This document shows positions 10,297 through 20,667 of a stretch of DNA of 64,000 nucleotides, one piece after another. The DNA lies in contig JAULJL010000046.1 of assembly GCA_030761205.1 (NCBI GenBank), positions 11,301,590-11,365,589 of the forward strand. The letters run 5' to 3'. The position numbers and the translations under genes are program-made. Below the pieces are notes generated by a model that worked only from the letters and a program-made list of their open reading frames with translations, was not told the origin of the DNA and made no database searches. The number at the start of each line of letters is the position of its first letter. The stretch's first letter is position 1. The stretch comes from Fremontodendron californicum (lineage: Eukaryota > Streptophyta > Magnoliopsida > Malvales > Malvaceae).

Positions 10297-12165
10297 ATGT
10301 AAATATAATTTTTACTAATCTTCAAAAAAAAAAAAAAAAATTTGTTGTGTTTTAAGACATTTAGAAGTATTCATTCTGAACAAGGTCTGAGTAAGGGAGA
10401 CTTGAGACATACCTTGTCAGTTTGATTTTAACCTTTTTATGTTTACTTGTTAATTTTTGTTTAGTATTTTAGGATTATTTAGGTTGCATGAGTTTGTTTT
10501 GTTTTGAGTCTTAGTTGTTCCTATTCTTATGTTATTAGTTCTTTTCTCTTACACATGATTCTTTCATTTGGGTTAATAGACTTACATTGAGGACAATGTA
10601 AGAATTAAGTGTGGGGGGAATGATTTAGGATTTCTTTTATTTTTGTCTACTATTTTTTTATGAGTCTTTATTATTATTATTATTTTTTTTAGTGTGTTTT
10701 AGTTCCTTTTTAATACAATGATGAGATATGAATTGCATAAGTCTAAAACAGATTTATTAGTGAGAAGATTTTCATGAGAATTGAGCTTGATGTCAACCTT
10801 TTTATGAGCCAATGTTAATATGATATGTTGATTGAGAAAGAAGCATGTTTAGACTTAATCTGACTTGTATAATCATCCTTGTGAGTTTTTGAGCCTATAA
10901 TGATTGATGCATTATACAAATCAATCTAATTTCTTTCTTGAGTGCTCTTATGATTACATTATTCTCTAGAACTTGCTTTAAACCGTTTGAGACTATATTG
11001 ATACATGTGACAACATGAATATGATAGAGGCATTAGGATTATAACCAGAGCCAAACAGCCATCCATTATTAATGTTCTAAGAGAACATCCCCACTAGTGA
11101 GCCAATTTGAGCCTACATTAAATATGCTGTTTTATTGGTAACCACAACTTACACCTAGCCTAAATATACTTATATCCTTACCCTTGTTCTAAAGATGGAT
11201 TATATATTTTGAGACATATTGCAAAAAACAAGGGATATTTTTAGTTGAAAATTTGGGTTAGAAACAAAAGATAAGTGTGGGGGAAGAAAAGAAAAGAAAA
11301 AGTCAAGAGAAAAAGAAAGGGATCATTGTTAAATACATTCCCATATTCAAAAAAAAAAAAAAAAATCTTCTCTTGAACTTCTAGTTAAAGTAAAGAAAAA
11401 GATGTTACAAAGTTGGTTAGAATGAAGCAAAGGCTCAACATGAATATTTAGCCTATGTGACTATGTACTTGTAAAGAGTTTTGAGAAGTTTCTTTGTATG
11501 ATCTTATTATGTCTCTAAACTTTATGAACTCTTTGGAACCTTTGTGATATCTTTATCCTTTTGTTCTTCAACCACATTACAAACCCCTTGGCCCTATTAC
11601 AACCTTGATTAAAGACCTCTTGATTTATGAAGTTGCATGATCTTTTAGTGGAGAATAGGTGGACAAGCAAGCATATGGTAGAACTATTTTCATGAGATTG
11701 ATTGAGTGTAAACACTTTACCACTACTTTAAAGAGTGAAAATCAAGAGAGTATCCCATGTGAGAAGTTGAGATTAAGTTTGAATATACACTATTTTGATT
11801 GAAATATGTTATGTTAATATTGGCTTAACTCATTTATTTACATTCAAGCATGAATTTTTGTGAAATTCTTTGAGCTATTGATTAGTTTATAAGACTTGTT
11901 CAAAGATTGTCTCTAATTTATATTGAAAGGATTAGGAGTAAATATTTTTAGTGTATGTAGTTTACTTATATTTTAGTTTTTCAATGTTTGTGGGTATCGT
12001 TCTAGCAAACCCTCACGAGACTAAACTCGTCCACTAGGGACACCTAGGGGTTTAAAGGCTTGTGTCACATGCTAAGTGCCACCGTGATTTCCAACGAAAA
12101 TGGATTAGATTAGATTTTCTTATTTTATTTTTATTGAGTCGTTGCTAGGGACTAGCAACAATCTA
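10297..12165 (+). other. Non-coding 3' region of the element with extra polypurine tracts
   Basis: About 1.9 kb between the pol stop and the polypurine tract, without a substantial frame. AAGTGTGGGGGG occurs near 10607 and AAGTGTGGGGGAAG near 11273. Both resemble the terminal tract at 12166. Two A-runs near 10324 and 11349 are also present. Confidence 0.65.
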
Positions 12166-12177
12166 AGTGTGGGGGTG

Positions 12178-13667
12178 TGATAACTCGTATAATTATATAG
12201 TTTTTAGTTATGTTTTATTATTGTTTTGTGTCAAATACGAGTTATTATTGTTTAGTCTAATTGTGTTTATGATCTTTTATATTTTTATGTAATTTGGTGT
12301 TTTTCACAAGTTTCTTTGAGTGATTTCAGATTACTAGAATTAAGGGCAAATCCAGTTCAGTTCCAGTTCCGACACCATTTTCCATATCAGCTATATCTCG
12401 AGTTTCACTGAAGCAATAAGGCTGAAATTTGTAGCCGTGCAAAGCTAAGAGGCATATCTATCTTTTTCATGTTTTACACTTCTTGAAACGGAGTCGTTTT
12501 CCCTACCGAAATTAACCATCAAGTTGGCTGATGTGCAATGACGTCTGTGCTGACCTGTTTTCGTATTTTGCCCATATCTTCTTATCCACATCAGCAAATG
12601 ATCTGATTCCAACGGCTATGGATCCGTAACTGATAGGGGTATATTTTTCTAGAAGACCATTTTATCAGATCGAGCCTCCAACATTGACAAAATCGACCAT
12701 CAAGCTGGATGATCAGAATTGTCATACAATATGACGAAAATTGTTAGAAAAATGCACCCACCTATTATACCTACCTTTGAAATTTGTAAAGCTTGTCTCT
12801 TGTCATTTAGCCCTCCAAAATGTGTATAAATAGAGGGCCTTGGATGAGTATTGGGAATCATTATACATTGGTAGGATATTAGCCATTGTAAAAAATTTCT
12901 CTAAGTTTTCTTCTTTTTTCCTTTCTCTAGTTTTCTTTTTCTTTATTTACTTATGCTTCTTACATTTCTTTTCATTTTTAGTATGTGTTGCTAATCATAT
13001 TGTTGAGGTGATGAGGTGAAGCTCTTGGTAAATGCTAAGGTTAGTCTCTTAAACATGAGCTAAAATGAATCATCATTTATAAACACTAGTATAGATAATA
13101 TTTTCTTTTGGTTTAAAATCATACTTGCAAAGTAGAGATCTTGATTCATTATTGACAATGAAAATGGCACAGTAAATGCTTGGTTTCATAACCTTGATTT
13201 GTTGTAGACATATACCTTGGCATAAGGAATGCTTGGACTCTTTTTATGAGTTTTGAGGACACCAAATGAACATAATATCATATGCTATGGACGTTGGACA
13301 ATTTGGACTGAATTGCTAAACCTTCCGATTGGAACCTCCCTTATGTGTGGATTTCAATTGTGTAATAAAACAAGATTAATCTTAGCATAACACCAAGAGT
13401 GGATTCTCTAACCTCAACATCCTTTCGTATTGTTTTTTATATCTTGTTTAATTGCTTTTATGTTATTTTGTTTATTTTGTTCTCTAATATCTTGTTTACT
13501 TTCTTTGTTATTGATTCCCTAATATCTTGTTTATTTTCTTTTTCATATATATTATAAACTTATACTTACTAGTACGCTTCCCTGTGGTTCGACCTCGGAC
13601 ACCCGAGAATTTATTACTTGAACATAACCTGCACTTGGGTTTACAACTCTTAATTGAGTCTCCATCA
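12178..13667 (+). repeat. 3' LTR of the Athila-type element
   Basis: Same length and, by line-by-line comparison, same sequence as 3218-4707. It is followed at once by the TTGGG duplication and MPC2-like exon 2. Confidence 0.95.
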
Positions 13668-13685
13668 TTGGGGCCCAGAAATGAA
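13668..13685 (-). CDS. MPC2-like: MPC2-like gene, exon 2, 5' piece
   Basis: After the acceptor GTAATTGCAG, 18 nt encode the end of codon 19 and HFWAP, then the first base of codon 25. Bases 13668-13672 are one copy of the TTGGG duplication, directly next to the 3' LTR. Confidence 0.8.
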
Positions 13686-13789
13686 CTGCAATTACGTTTT
13701 AGGAAAAATGAAAATAAGATTAATCCAAGAATGTAGGCAGATAAAAAAAAGTTCAACAAGTTTTTCGTCGTAGTCTGAAAATAGGAAAA

Positions 13790-13869
13790 GAGTTGAAGAT
13801 GTTGGGATTCAAACTCTAAAATTTGCTGGATGCTACTTCTAAAAAGAGTTTGCATGAATCAATTGAGTT
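13790..13869 (-). mobile_element. tRNA-related SINE-like repeat, copy 1
   Basis: Read on the minus strand it has TGATTCATGCAAACTC and, downstream, GAGTTTGAATCCCAACATC. This matches copies at 26021, 53351, 59960 and 62610. The copia element inserted at its left border. Confidence 0.45.
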
Positions 13870-13874
13870 AAGCT

Positions 13875-14309
13875 TGTTGAAGTCACACCGACTACTCTAA
13901 GAATTGTCTAGAATTGTCTTTACTCATCTTTGTTGAATTTTTCTTAGTCTTTATTCTTCTGTCTCTAGAATAGTCTAGCTTTCACAAGAATGCTGTAGGC
14001 TTGGTTTAGAAACCGACTTACACAAATATAAATAGAGGTTGTGGGTGTTATGTGTTGTGTAGATGAGAAAGAAAAGGAAGAGTGGTGAGTAGAGAGAAAA
14101 AGAAAGAAAAAGAGTGAAGTTGTGAGTGCATATTAAAAGAGTGTGTCTAGTGTATATTTGGTCTTTTCTCATATTAATAAAAGAGTTGTTTTTCGGAAGT
14201 TACTGTACAATCCCGAGATAAAGTTACTGTAACGTCCCGAGAAAGTTACTGTAGCAAATCGGTACTGTAGCACAAAACTACAATTGGTATCGAAGGTCAA
14301 AAATCAACA
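13875..14309 (+). repeat. 5' LTR of copia element 1
   Basis: Starts TGTTGAAGTC and ends AAAATCAACA just before the primer-binding site. TGTT...AACA ends are normal for copia LTRs. No full 3' partner exists in the window. Confidence 0.75.
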
Positions 14310-14330
14310 AATTGGTATCAGAGCTAGACA

Positions 14331-14710
14331 ATCCTGAGGACCGGAGTATCAGAGTTGGACGATCTTGAGGACCAGAGTATCAGAGTTGGACGACCAGAAC
14401 GGGACGATTCAGAGGACCAGCGTAAAGAGCGGTATGATCCAGAGGATTGGAATATCAGATCAGGATGGTCAGGGATCGTAGTATGCTCATCGGAGAAAAG
14501 ACAAGAAGCCAGAAGTTTCTTGAAATCAGATGATCGAGAATTGTAATAAATCGAGTCGCGGAAAGGGCTATCTGAAGTAGTGTGAGAGCCATCACGAGAA
14601 CAGGTGAAAAGGGCTACCTACTTGGAGTAGAGTGAGAGCCGTCACAAGAAGAAGTGAAAAGGGCTACCTACTATCAGAGTGAAAGCCACCGCTAGAAGAC
14701 AGAGCTAGAC
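14331..14710 (+). repeat. Leader repeats of copia element 1
   Basis: Two families of short direct repeats: GAGTATCAGAGTTGGACGA units at 14344-14390, and AAAAGGGCTACCTACT with GTGAGAGCC units at 14560-14700. They lie between the primer site and gag and have no open frame. Confidence 0.55.
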
Positions 14711-14840
14711 GGTCAGGGACCGGAGTACGCATATCGGAGAAAGACAGTCTGGGACCAAGACGATCAGGCATCGTAGTTCGTGAGGATATAGAGACTGACA
14801 GAATACAACCTTGAGAAAAGTGAGGCACTCTCAAGTCAGA

Positions 14841-15899
14841 ATGGAAGATTTTTCAAGTCCGATTGGTAAGATCGAGAAGCTTAATAACAGCAATTATAAT
14901 ACATGGAGTATTCGCATGCAATTTTACATGCAAGGAGAAGATTTATGGGATATTGTTAACGGTGAAGATATAACACCACCAACCGATGTCGAAGAATTGA
15001 AGGAATGGAAGATCAAAGCCGGTAAGGCCATGTACGTGTTATCAGTCACCATTTAGGATGGTTTATTACAACGCATCAAGGATGCAAAGACACCGAAGGA
15101 AGCCTGGGACACACTCACAATGCTGTTCGCGAGGAAAAATGATGCTAGGCTCCAACAATTGGAGAATGAACTCCTATCAATCTCGCAGCAAAATATGTCG
15201 GTAAGCGAATATTTCTCTAAAGTTAAAACTCTTTGTGATGAAATTTCAAAATTAGATCCAGAAAATGCCATTACCGAAACGAGGATGAGAAGAATTGTCA
15301 TCCATGGCTTGCGACCTGAATACAACGGGATTGTTACTGCAACTCGTGGATGGAGCAAAGAACCAACTTTAACTGAGTTGGAAAATATCCTAGCCAATCA
15401 AGAGACTTTAGATAACCAAATGTCTAAAGTCGTGATAAAAGATTATGAGAAAGCCCTCTTTAGCAATAGAAGAGGTAAAATTGCTATGAGGCAAGGAATA
15501 GAAAACATTGAAGTTCAAAACAAACAAGAAGCTTGGCAACGGAGGAGCTTTCAGCGAGGGGGAGCTCAAATTGTTCGAGATAGAGACGATAGCGAAAATG
15601 TGAGGTCTCATTGTCGAAACATTCAGTGTTTCAAGTGTGGCAAGCTTGGCCACTATGCTCGAGATTGTCGATATAGACAAGTGCAAGGCTATGCAACAGT
15701 GTTCTCACGACAGGAGAATAACTATGAAGAAGAATGGGATTTTGAAACTGCATTTACTATTGAAGAATGCGAAGAACTCGTAGCTACTTGCACCACCGAG
15801 TTAGAAGAAAATGTTTATGATGACATGGAAGAAGAAATTGATTTTGAGAATACTCTTCCAAGACAAAAAGGCAATTCGTTGCATATTTGTGGGATATGA
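14841..15899 (+). pseudogene. Copia element 1 gag, with in-frame stop
   Basis: The ATG at 14841 opens MEDFSSPIGKIEKLNNSNYN, a typical copia Gag start with a YNTW motif. A TAG at 15054-15056 interrupts it; the frame then continues unchanged to 15899. A CX2CX4HX4C zinc knuckle lies at 15627-15668. Past about 15860 the sequence joins integrase tail sequence in another frame, marking a deletion. Confidence 0.8.
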
Positions 15900-17501
15900 C
15901 GATCAAAGAAAAGGGTGGAGATGTTGTGATCCAACGAGTGGCAGATGCTATGTATCCAAAAATGTTGTGTTCGATGAAGCTTCGTCATGGTGGTCACCAC
16001 AAGCAGTGCTGTTGCCAGACTCAAAAGAAATTGAAGAAAAACTTCAAGAAAATATGGAGGAACAATTTGAGCAGACTCAACCAAGTGACGAGTATTCAGA
16101 AAAGGCTCTTGATGAGGAAAAGTCATTTCGAGAAAATGAGTTCGATGAAAGAGATTCTCAACCACTTCTGCGCAGGTCATCACGACAACGCAAACCAAAT
16201 CTTAAGTATGCTAATGCTGCTCTAATTGAAGAAATAGAGCCAACAACTTATGAAGAGGCATCTGAGAAATTGGAGTGGAGAAAAGCCATGGAAGAAGAAG
16301 TTCAAGCCTTGAAACAAAACGAGACATGGGAGTTGGTGCCAAAGCCAAAGAAGATTGAACCCATCTCATGTAAATGGGTTTATAAAATAAAGACTCGACC
16401 CGATGGATCGATAGAAAGGTATAAGGCTCGATTGGTGGCTCGCGGATTCTCTCAAAAATATGGGGTGGACTATGATGAGACCTTTAGTCCGGTTGCTAAG
16501 ATTACAACAGTACGAGTATTACTTGCCCTTGCAGCAAGCAAATCTTGGAAGTTATGGCAAATGGATGTGAAAAATGCCTTCTTGCACGGAGAGCTAGATC
16601 GAGAGATTTATATGGAGCAGCCCGAAGGATTCACAAGTAAAGTTCATCCGGATTATGTGTGTAAGTTGAAAAAGGCACTCTACGGATTAAAACAAGCATC
16701 GAGAGCATGGTACGGTAAAATTGCCGAATTCCTAATACAAAGTGGTTACTCAGTTGCAGCAGCAGATTCGAACTTGTTCGTGAAAGAAAAATGAGGTAAG
16801 TTGGCAATAGTCTTGGTTTACGTGGATGATCTAATCATCACCGGAGACAACGAAGAAGAAATCAAACAAACTAGAGGCAATCTCTCAGTACGTTTTCAAA
16901 TGAAAGAGCTTGGAGAGCTGAATCACTTTCTCGGGCTAGAAGTAATCCGTACCAAAGAAGGAATATTCTTATGTCAACACAAGTATGCAAAAGATCTTAT
17001 ACACAAATTCAGGATGACTGATTGCAAGTCGATATCTACGCCTATGGAAGCCAATGCAAGACTCTGTAGTGAAGAAGGCAAAGAATTGGAAGACTCAACA
17101 AGTTATAGGCAACTAGTGGGTAGTCTAATCTACCTTACATTAACAAGACCCGACATTGCATTCGCTGTTGGAGTAGCTAGCCGATTCATGGAGAAACCGA
17201 GGAAACCTCACTTAGATGCGGTTCGACGAATCTTGAGGTACGTAAAAGGAACTATTGATTTTGGACTTCTATACAAAAAGGGAGTTCCGTGCCAAGTTAT
17301 AGGATATTGTGATGCCGATTATGGTGGAGATCATGATACAAGACGATCAACAACTCGCTACATGTTTAGTCTTGGATCCGGCATAATCTCTTGGTGTAGC
17401 AAAAGACAACCTACGGTATCATTGTCAACTACAGAAGCAGAATATAGAGCAGCAGCTATGGCAGCACAAGAAAGCACGTGGTTGATACAGCTGTTAAAGG
17501 A
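15868..17501 (+). pseudogene. Copia element 1 pol remnant (integrase tail, RT, partial RNase H)
   Basis: Starts within the integrase C-terminal CIFVGYDDQRKGWRC. The reverse transcriptase has KWVYKIK, KARLVARGF, QMDVKNAFLHGEL, and YVDD at 16819-16830. A TGA at 16792-16794 interrupts the frame. RNase H shows DADYGGDHDTRRST and TEAEY but stops after WLIQLLKD near 17501, so the distal RNase H is missing. Protease and the integrase catalytic core were removed by the deletion near 15860. Confidence 0.85.
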
Positions 17502-17589
17502 TCAAAAATCAACAAAGCTCTAGATTGAACAAGTTGTTTTTGAATTGCAAAAAAGATCAACAAAAATGAAGAATTTTATTATTGTAAAC

Positions 17590-17766
17590 TATGTTGCTCC
17601 TACTTTTTTTTTTTTTTAAGTACTTGTGTCCGATACATATCTGGAAATGGGTATGCAAATATAATCATCCAAGGACTTTCAAATAAATGAAAATCTTGAA
17701 ATTTTTTTTGAATACATCCGTATTGACCCGTGTCCGACACTCACATCAGAGTTCGAGTAACATAGA
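17590..17766. mobile_element. TIR MITE (family A copy 2)
   Basis: Left end TATGTTGCTCCTAC and right end GTTCGAGTAACATA are inverted repeats of the family. The interior has CCGATACATAT and CGTGTCCGACACTCACATC. It lies in intron 1 of the MPC2-like gene. Confidence 0.65.
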
Positions 17767-17979
17767 TAATAAATAATGAAATTTGTGATGCAGGAAATGC
17801 TAAATAACAGATTCATGAAAGATAATCAAATATCCAAAGAGGAAACAACAATGGGTTAATTATAATTAATGAATCAAAATTGCAAAAACTGAAATCAAGC
17901 AAATTATTAATTAATCTAATTAACAGTTGTAATATAGCAACTAAACAAAAGGGTTTTAGAGAGAAAGATGGAAACAAAC

Positions 17980-18034
17980 TTGTTTTTGGCCCTGCAGGAT
18001 GGTTATAAAACGCCTGAAACTTGGAAAAAGCCAT
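17980..18034 (-). CDS. MPC2-like: MPC2-like gene, exon 1
   Basis: ATG at 18032-18034, then 18 codons ending NHPAGPKT plus one base. The donor GT is at 17978-17979. The first base of codon 19 is here and is completed by TT of exon 2, giving Ile. Confidence 0.8.
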
Positions 18035-18116
18035 GAAATGAAACCTTTCTGACTATAGAAAAAAAAAAATGAAGAGCGAGCCAAGCTAAAATCTGATAAA
18101 CTAATCGACATATTGA

Positions 18117-18127
18117 CATATATATTT
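18117..18127 (-). promoter_or_regulatory. Possible TATA box of the MPC2-like gene
   Basis: AAATATATATG on the minus strand, about 85 nt upstream of the ATG. Such strings are common in this AT-rich DNA, so the call rests on spacing. Confidence 0.3.
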
Positions 18128-19527
18128 TCTGTTAGTCTTTGTTGACTTAATTGAAAAGGAAATTAAGAGGCAAGTTCGTCATAGATGATCTTAGCTACAC
18201 CCTAGATAAAAGAAGAGAAGAGGAAGATTAAATTAAAGAAGAAAAGAAATTTGTTATAGTATTCTAAATTATCTTTTAACATGATCTCATGCTTTTGAGT
18301 GGAAACTTGTGTTGGAAATTGTTTTAAATGATAAAACAAGTTAAAAAAACGAAAATTAACTCATATAGGGAATTTGTTGGCCAAAAAAAAACTCATAAAG
18401 GGAATTTGGTAAACCTGTCAAACGAGGGAGAAATAATTTTTAAACAATGACCGTTAATTATTTGATTAAATAAACGACTAGCATATAGACTTTTAACTTT
18501 CATCAGTCATTTTTAATACTTCCACGAATTTTCGTCTTCTCCGTTGATACTTTTTTATTTAAACGGGTTTTGTTAACCAATGTTAATATTTTAAAATTAT
18601 TTAATATATTATTTAATGTAAAAAATAATTGATAATTTTTTTTTTTAATGTATTAGATGAAATTATTATTATATATAATAATCTTTAAAAAAAAATTTAA
18701 AGCGATGTTAATAAAATCCTTTAAACATACAAGGATTTAACGGGCTTCAATCAAAAATAATAATTAAAAAATTAATTTTAAAGTTTTATTTGATAAGGTG
18801 AATAAAAAACTTTTGTTTACTATTGTAAAGGGTGATATGAATTTGTGACGTTCTTGGTGCTGTTAGAGTTGAGTTGAGCTGAGCTGGTCTTAAGGTATAT
18901 TTGCCAAATAAATATTCATAAATTAATTATTACATGCGATATATAATAAATAAACATTTTTTTTTGAAACAATGTTTACATTACATAATTTGAATGAAAA
19001 CAACTAATAACTTAAATTTGTCCTCACCTAGTAACTCAGCTCTCTATATATATGACAAAACAATTTATAAAAAAAAATGTTTACGTTACATTATTTTAAT
19101 TATTGTTTATTAAATTAATTAAACAATTTTATAAATGAAAACATACATATAATAAAAGCAAATAAATAAATAAAATAATAGGGTTTGAAAATTATATCTA
19201 AGTGGAAAAAAAATGTGTCAGTCTCTTAATCTCGTTTTGTAAAGTTAAAAAATTTCACTATCAATATATAAAAAACAAATATATATATATATATGAAGAA
19301 TGTTAATGAGTGTCTAATAACATTAATTAAGATAATATATTTATAGAAAGAAGAGTATAATTAATATATTATTTTTTAAGAAATTCAATAAAAATAATAT
19401 ATTAAATGTAAAAATAAAATTTTAAATAATAATAAAATAATCGTTATTTGATGTTTATAAACACCTGCAAGTCCTTTATTTATTAATCAATCTTTTTAAA
19501 ATAATCATAAATGTGACCTTAACATTA
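18128..19527. other. AT-rich intergenic DNA
   Basis: Includes the upstream region of the MPC2-like gene, an (AT)n tract near 19277, and many A/T runs. No gene seen. Confidence 0.5.
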
Positions 19528-19529
19528 GA

Positions 19530-19805
19530 AATGTTCATGTGTCGGATAGTGGTCCAAAAAATAATTTTTTCTTATTCAGGTCCGGCCCTGGATGGTTTCA
19601 GACTGGCCCACTTCACTGTTTAAAATAATAATTAAAAAAAATTATTTTTATATTTTTATAATTAAATTTAAATAAAAAAATATTTTTTAAATAATTGAAC
19701 AGTGATTCGAGTCGAATCGGCCAAGCCGAACCACTAAAATTTTTGCCCAAATCCGATCCAATATAAACCGGATCGGACGAACTATTCGGTTCACGAGCAA
19801 ATCTA
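19530..19805. mobile_element. Mutator-like MITE (family B)
   Basis: Starts AGAAATGTTCATGTGTCGG and ends with TTCACGAGCAAATCT. GC-rich subterminal blocks and an AT-rich centre as in other copies. No clear target duplication. Confidence 0.5.
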
Positions 19806-20040
19806 CTTACCATGCTCCTGGATGCGCGTGAATCAATGTTATCTAATTTTCCATAGCTACATCCAATTTAGTCTAGAAAGACAAATACGAATGAAATTTC
19901 AATGCGACTTTCATTGAATCAGAAGTTCAAACAAAGCACACACTTTTAAGTCATGACATACGCAAAAACTAGAACATAAGACGAAAGCCTTGATACAACA
20001 GACCACCCCCCCAAAAAAAAAAAAATCCCCGACAAAAACC

Positions 20041-20667
20041 ATGAAAAAGCTTTACAGGAAAGGCAAAGTGCACCCTTCGCCGCCGCCGCCGCCACCACCA
20101 CCAACCATCGCCCATCACTTGTCTTTTCTTCCGGCGACGATTCTCAGCCTCACCGCCGCACTTTCTCTCCAAGACAAAGAAACCTTAGCATATCTCATCT
20201 CATGTTGCAGCAACTTCCCTGAGGAAAGTACAAGCAAGATGAGTAGAAGAATTGATCTTAGTGGTAATAATAATAATAATAATAAGGAGCATGATCCTAT
20301 GTTTCAATGCAACTGTTTTAACTGTTACATGTGTTTTTGGGCACGTTGGGATTCATCCCAAAACCGTCAGCTGATACATGAGATTATAGAGGCGTACGAG
20401 GAAAGGTTGTTCGAGGAGAAGAAACAAGTTAAGAAGAACAAGAAAGGGAGGAGAAAGAGAGTTTCTATTCATGATTATTCCAAGCATGGAAATTACGATC
20501 AGGGAAGTTCTGAGAAAGGGTTTGTTAATCTGAACGAGCAATTGGAATTTGTGGAAATGAATTGCCAAAATGGTGAAGAAGTGGAAGAAGAATCCGTGAA
20601 GGGTTCTATCAGGAAGATTGTAAGCTTCATTGGAGACAGTATTTGGGGAGTTTGGAATAGAAATTAA
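20041..20667 (+). CDS. Conserved plant protein of unknown function, single exon
   Basis: 208 residues from the ATG at 20041; upstream in-frame sequence lacks another ATG. The N-terminus MKKLYRKGKVHPS, the block LPATILSLTAALSLQDKETLAYLISC and the core CNCFNCYMCFWARWDSSQNR followed by LIHEIIEAYEE match a plant-only family I recognise by pattern but cannot name. The core has a Cys-x-Cys-x2-Cys-x2-Cys arrangement that could bind metal. A poly-proline run (about residues 15-22) and a poly-Asn run made by an AAT microsatellite (20264-20284) are low-complexity inserts. A basic stretch KKNKKGRRKR could be a nuclear signal. The C-terminus is acidic and then ends SIRKIVSFIGDSIWGVWN. No signal peptide or membrane span. 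Function not known. Confidence 0.72.
   Translation: MKKLYRKGKVHPSPPPPPPPPTIAHHLSFLPATILSLTAALSLQDKETLAYLISCCSNFPEESTSKMSRRIDLSGNNNNNNKEHDPMFQCNCFNCYMCFWARWDSSQNRQLIHEIIEAYEERLFEEKKQVKKNKKGRRKRVSIHDYSKHGNYDQGSSEKGFVNLNEQLEFVEMNCQNGEEVEEESVKGSIRKIVSFIGDSIWGVWNRN

Larger units (their letters stand above)
3218..13667 (+). mobile_element. Complete Ty3/gypsy LTR retrotransposon, Athila/Calypso type, with identical LTRs
   Basis: 10,450 bp bounded by TG...CA LTRs of 1490 bp at a constant offset of 8960, with TTGGG duplicated at 3213-3217 and 13668-13672. The primer-binding site TGGCGCCGTTGCCGGGGA at 4714-4731 fits tRNA-Asp, as used by Athila and Calypso elements. A polypurine tract AGTGTGGGGGTG (12166-12177) touches the 3' LTR. 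One open gag-pol frame fills 4936-10296. Region 10297-12177, where Athila relatives often have an env-like frame, has none. It sits antisense inside an exon of the MPC2-like gene. All parts needed for autonomous transposition are visible; whether it moves is unknown. Confidence 0.95.
13875..17514 (+). mobile_element. Deleted Ty1/copia retrotransposon in MPC2-like intron 1
   Basis: Flanked by AAGCT at 13870-13874 and 17515-17519. The 5' LTR is 13875-14309. TGGTATCAGAGC at 14313-14324 is an initiator-Met primer site. gag, part of the integrase tail, reverse transcriptase and a truncated RNase H follow, with stops at 15054 and 16792. Protease, the integrase core, the end of RNase H and nearly all of the 3' LTR are gone; only about the last 13 bp of that LTR (17502-17514) remain before the duplication. 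It is non-autonomous and clearly older than the Ty3 insertion nearby. Confidence 0.85.
2690..18034 (-). pseudogene. MPC2-like: Mitochondrial pyruvate carrier subunit (MPC2 type), exon 2 split by a retrotransposon
   Basis: Four small minus-strand exons with good GT/AG borders. Exon 1 is 17980-18034, exon 2 is 13668-13685 plus 3129-3212, exon 3 is 2922-2974 and exon 4 is 2690-2767. Without the insertion they give 288 nt, 95 residues plus stop, with all phases consistent. The product carries hallmarks of MPC2/BRP44 inner-membrane carriers: NHPAGPKT and HFWAPTFKWG early, then PQQ, SSGIIW, YSTVITPKNWNL and YQLSRKI. The family imports pyruvate into mitochondria as a heteromer with MPC1. Intron 1 (13686-17979) holds a copia element; introns 2 and 3 are both 154 bp. 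The Ty3 element interrupts codon 25, and reading on into its antisense LTR meets a stop near 13552. Plant homologues usually run to about 105-110 residues, so the C-terminus looks short. The coding sequence is otherwise undamaged, which suggests recent loss. Confidence 0.85.

Noticed and set aside
13508..13855. 115-codon minus-strand frame across the 3' LTR and MPC2-like exon 2
   Set aside because: It is in a different frame from the carrier exon, and its lower part duplicates the antisense LTR frame at 4548-4736; chance.
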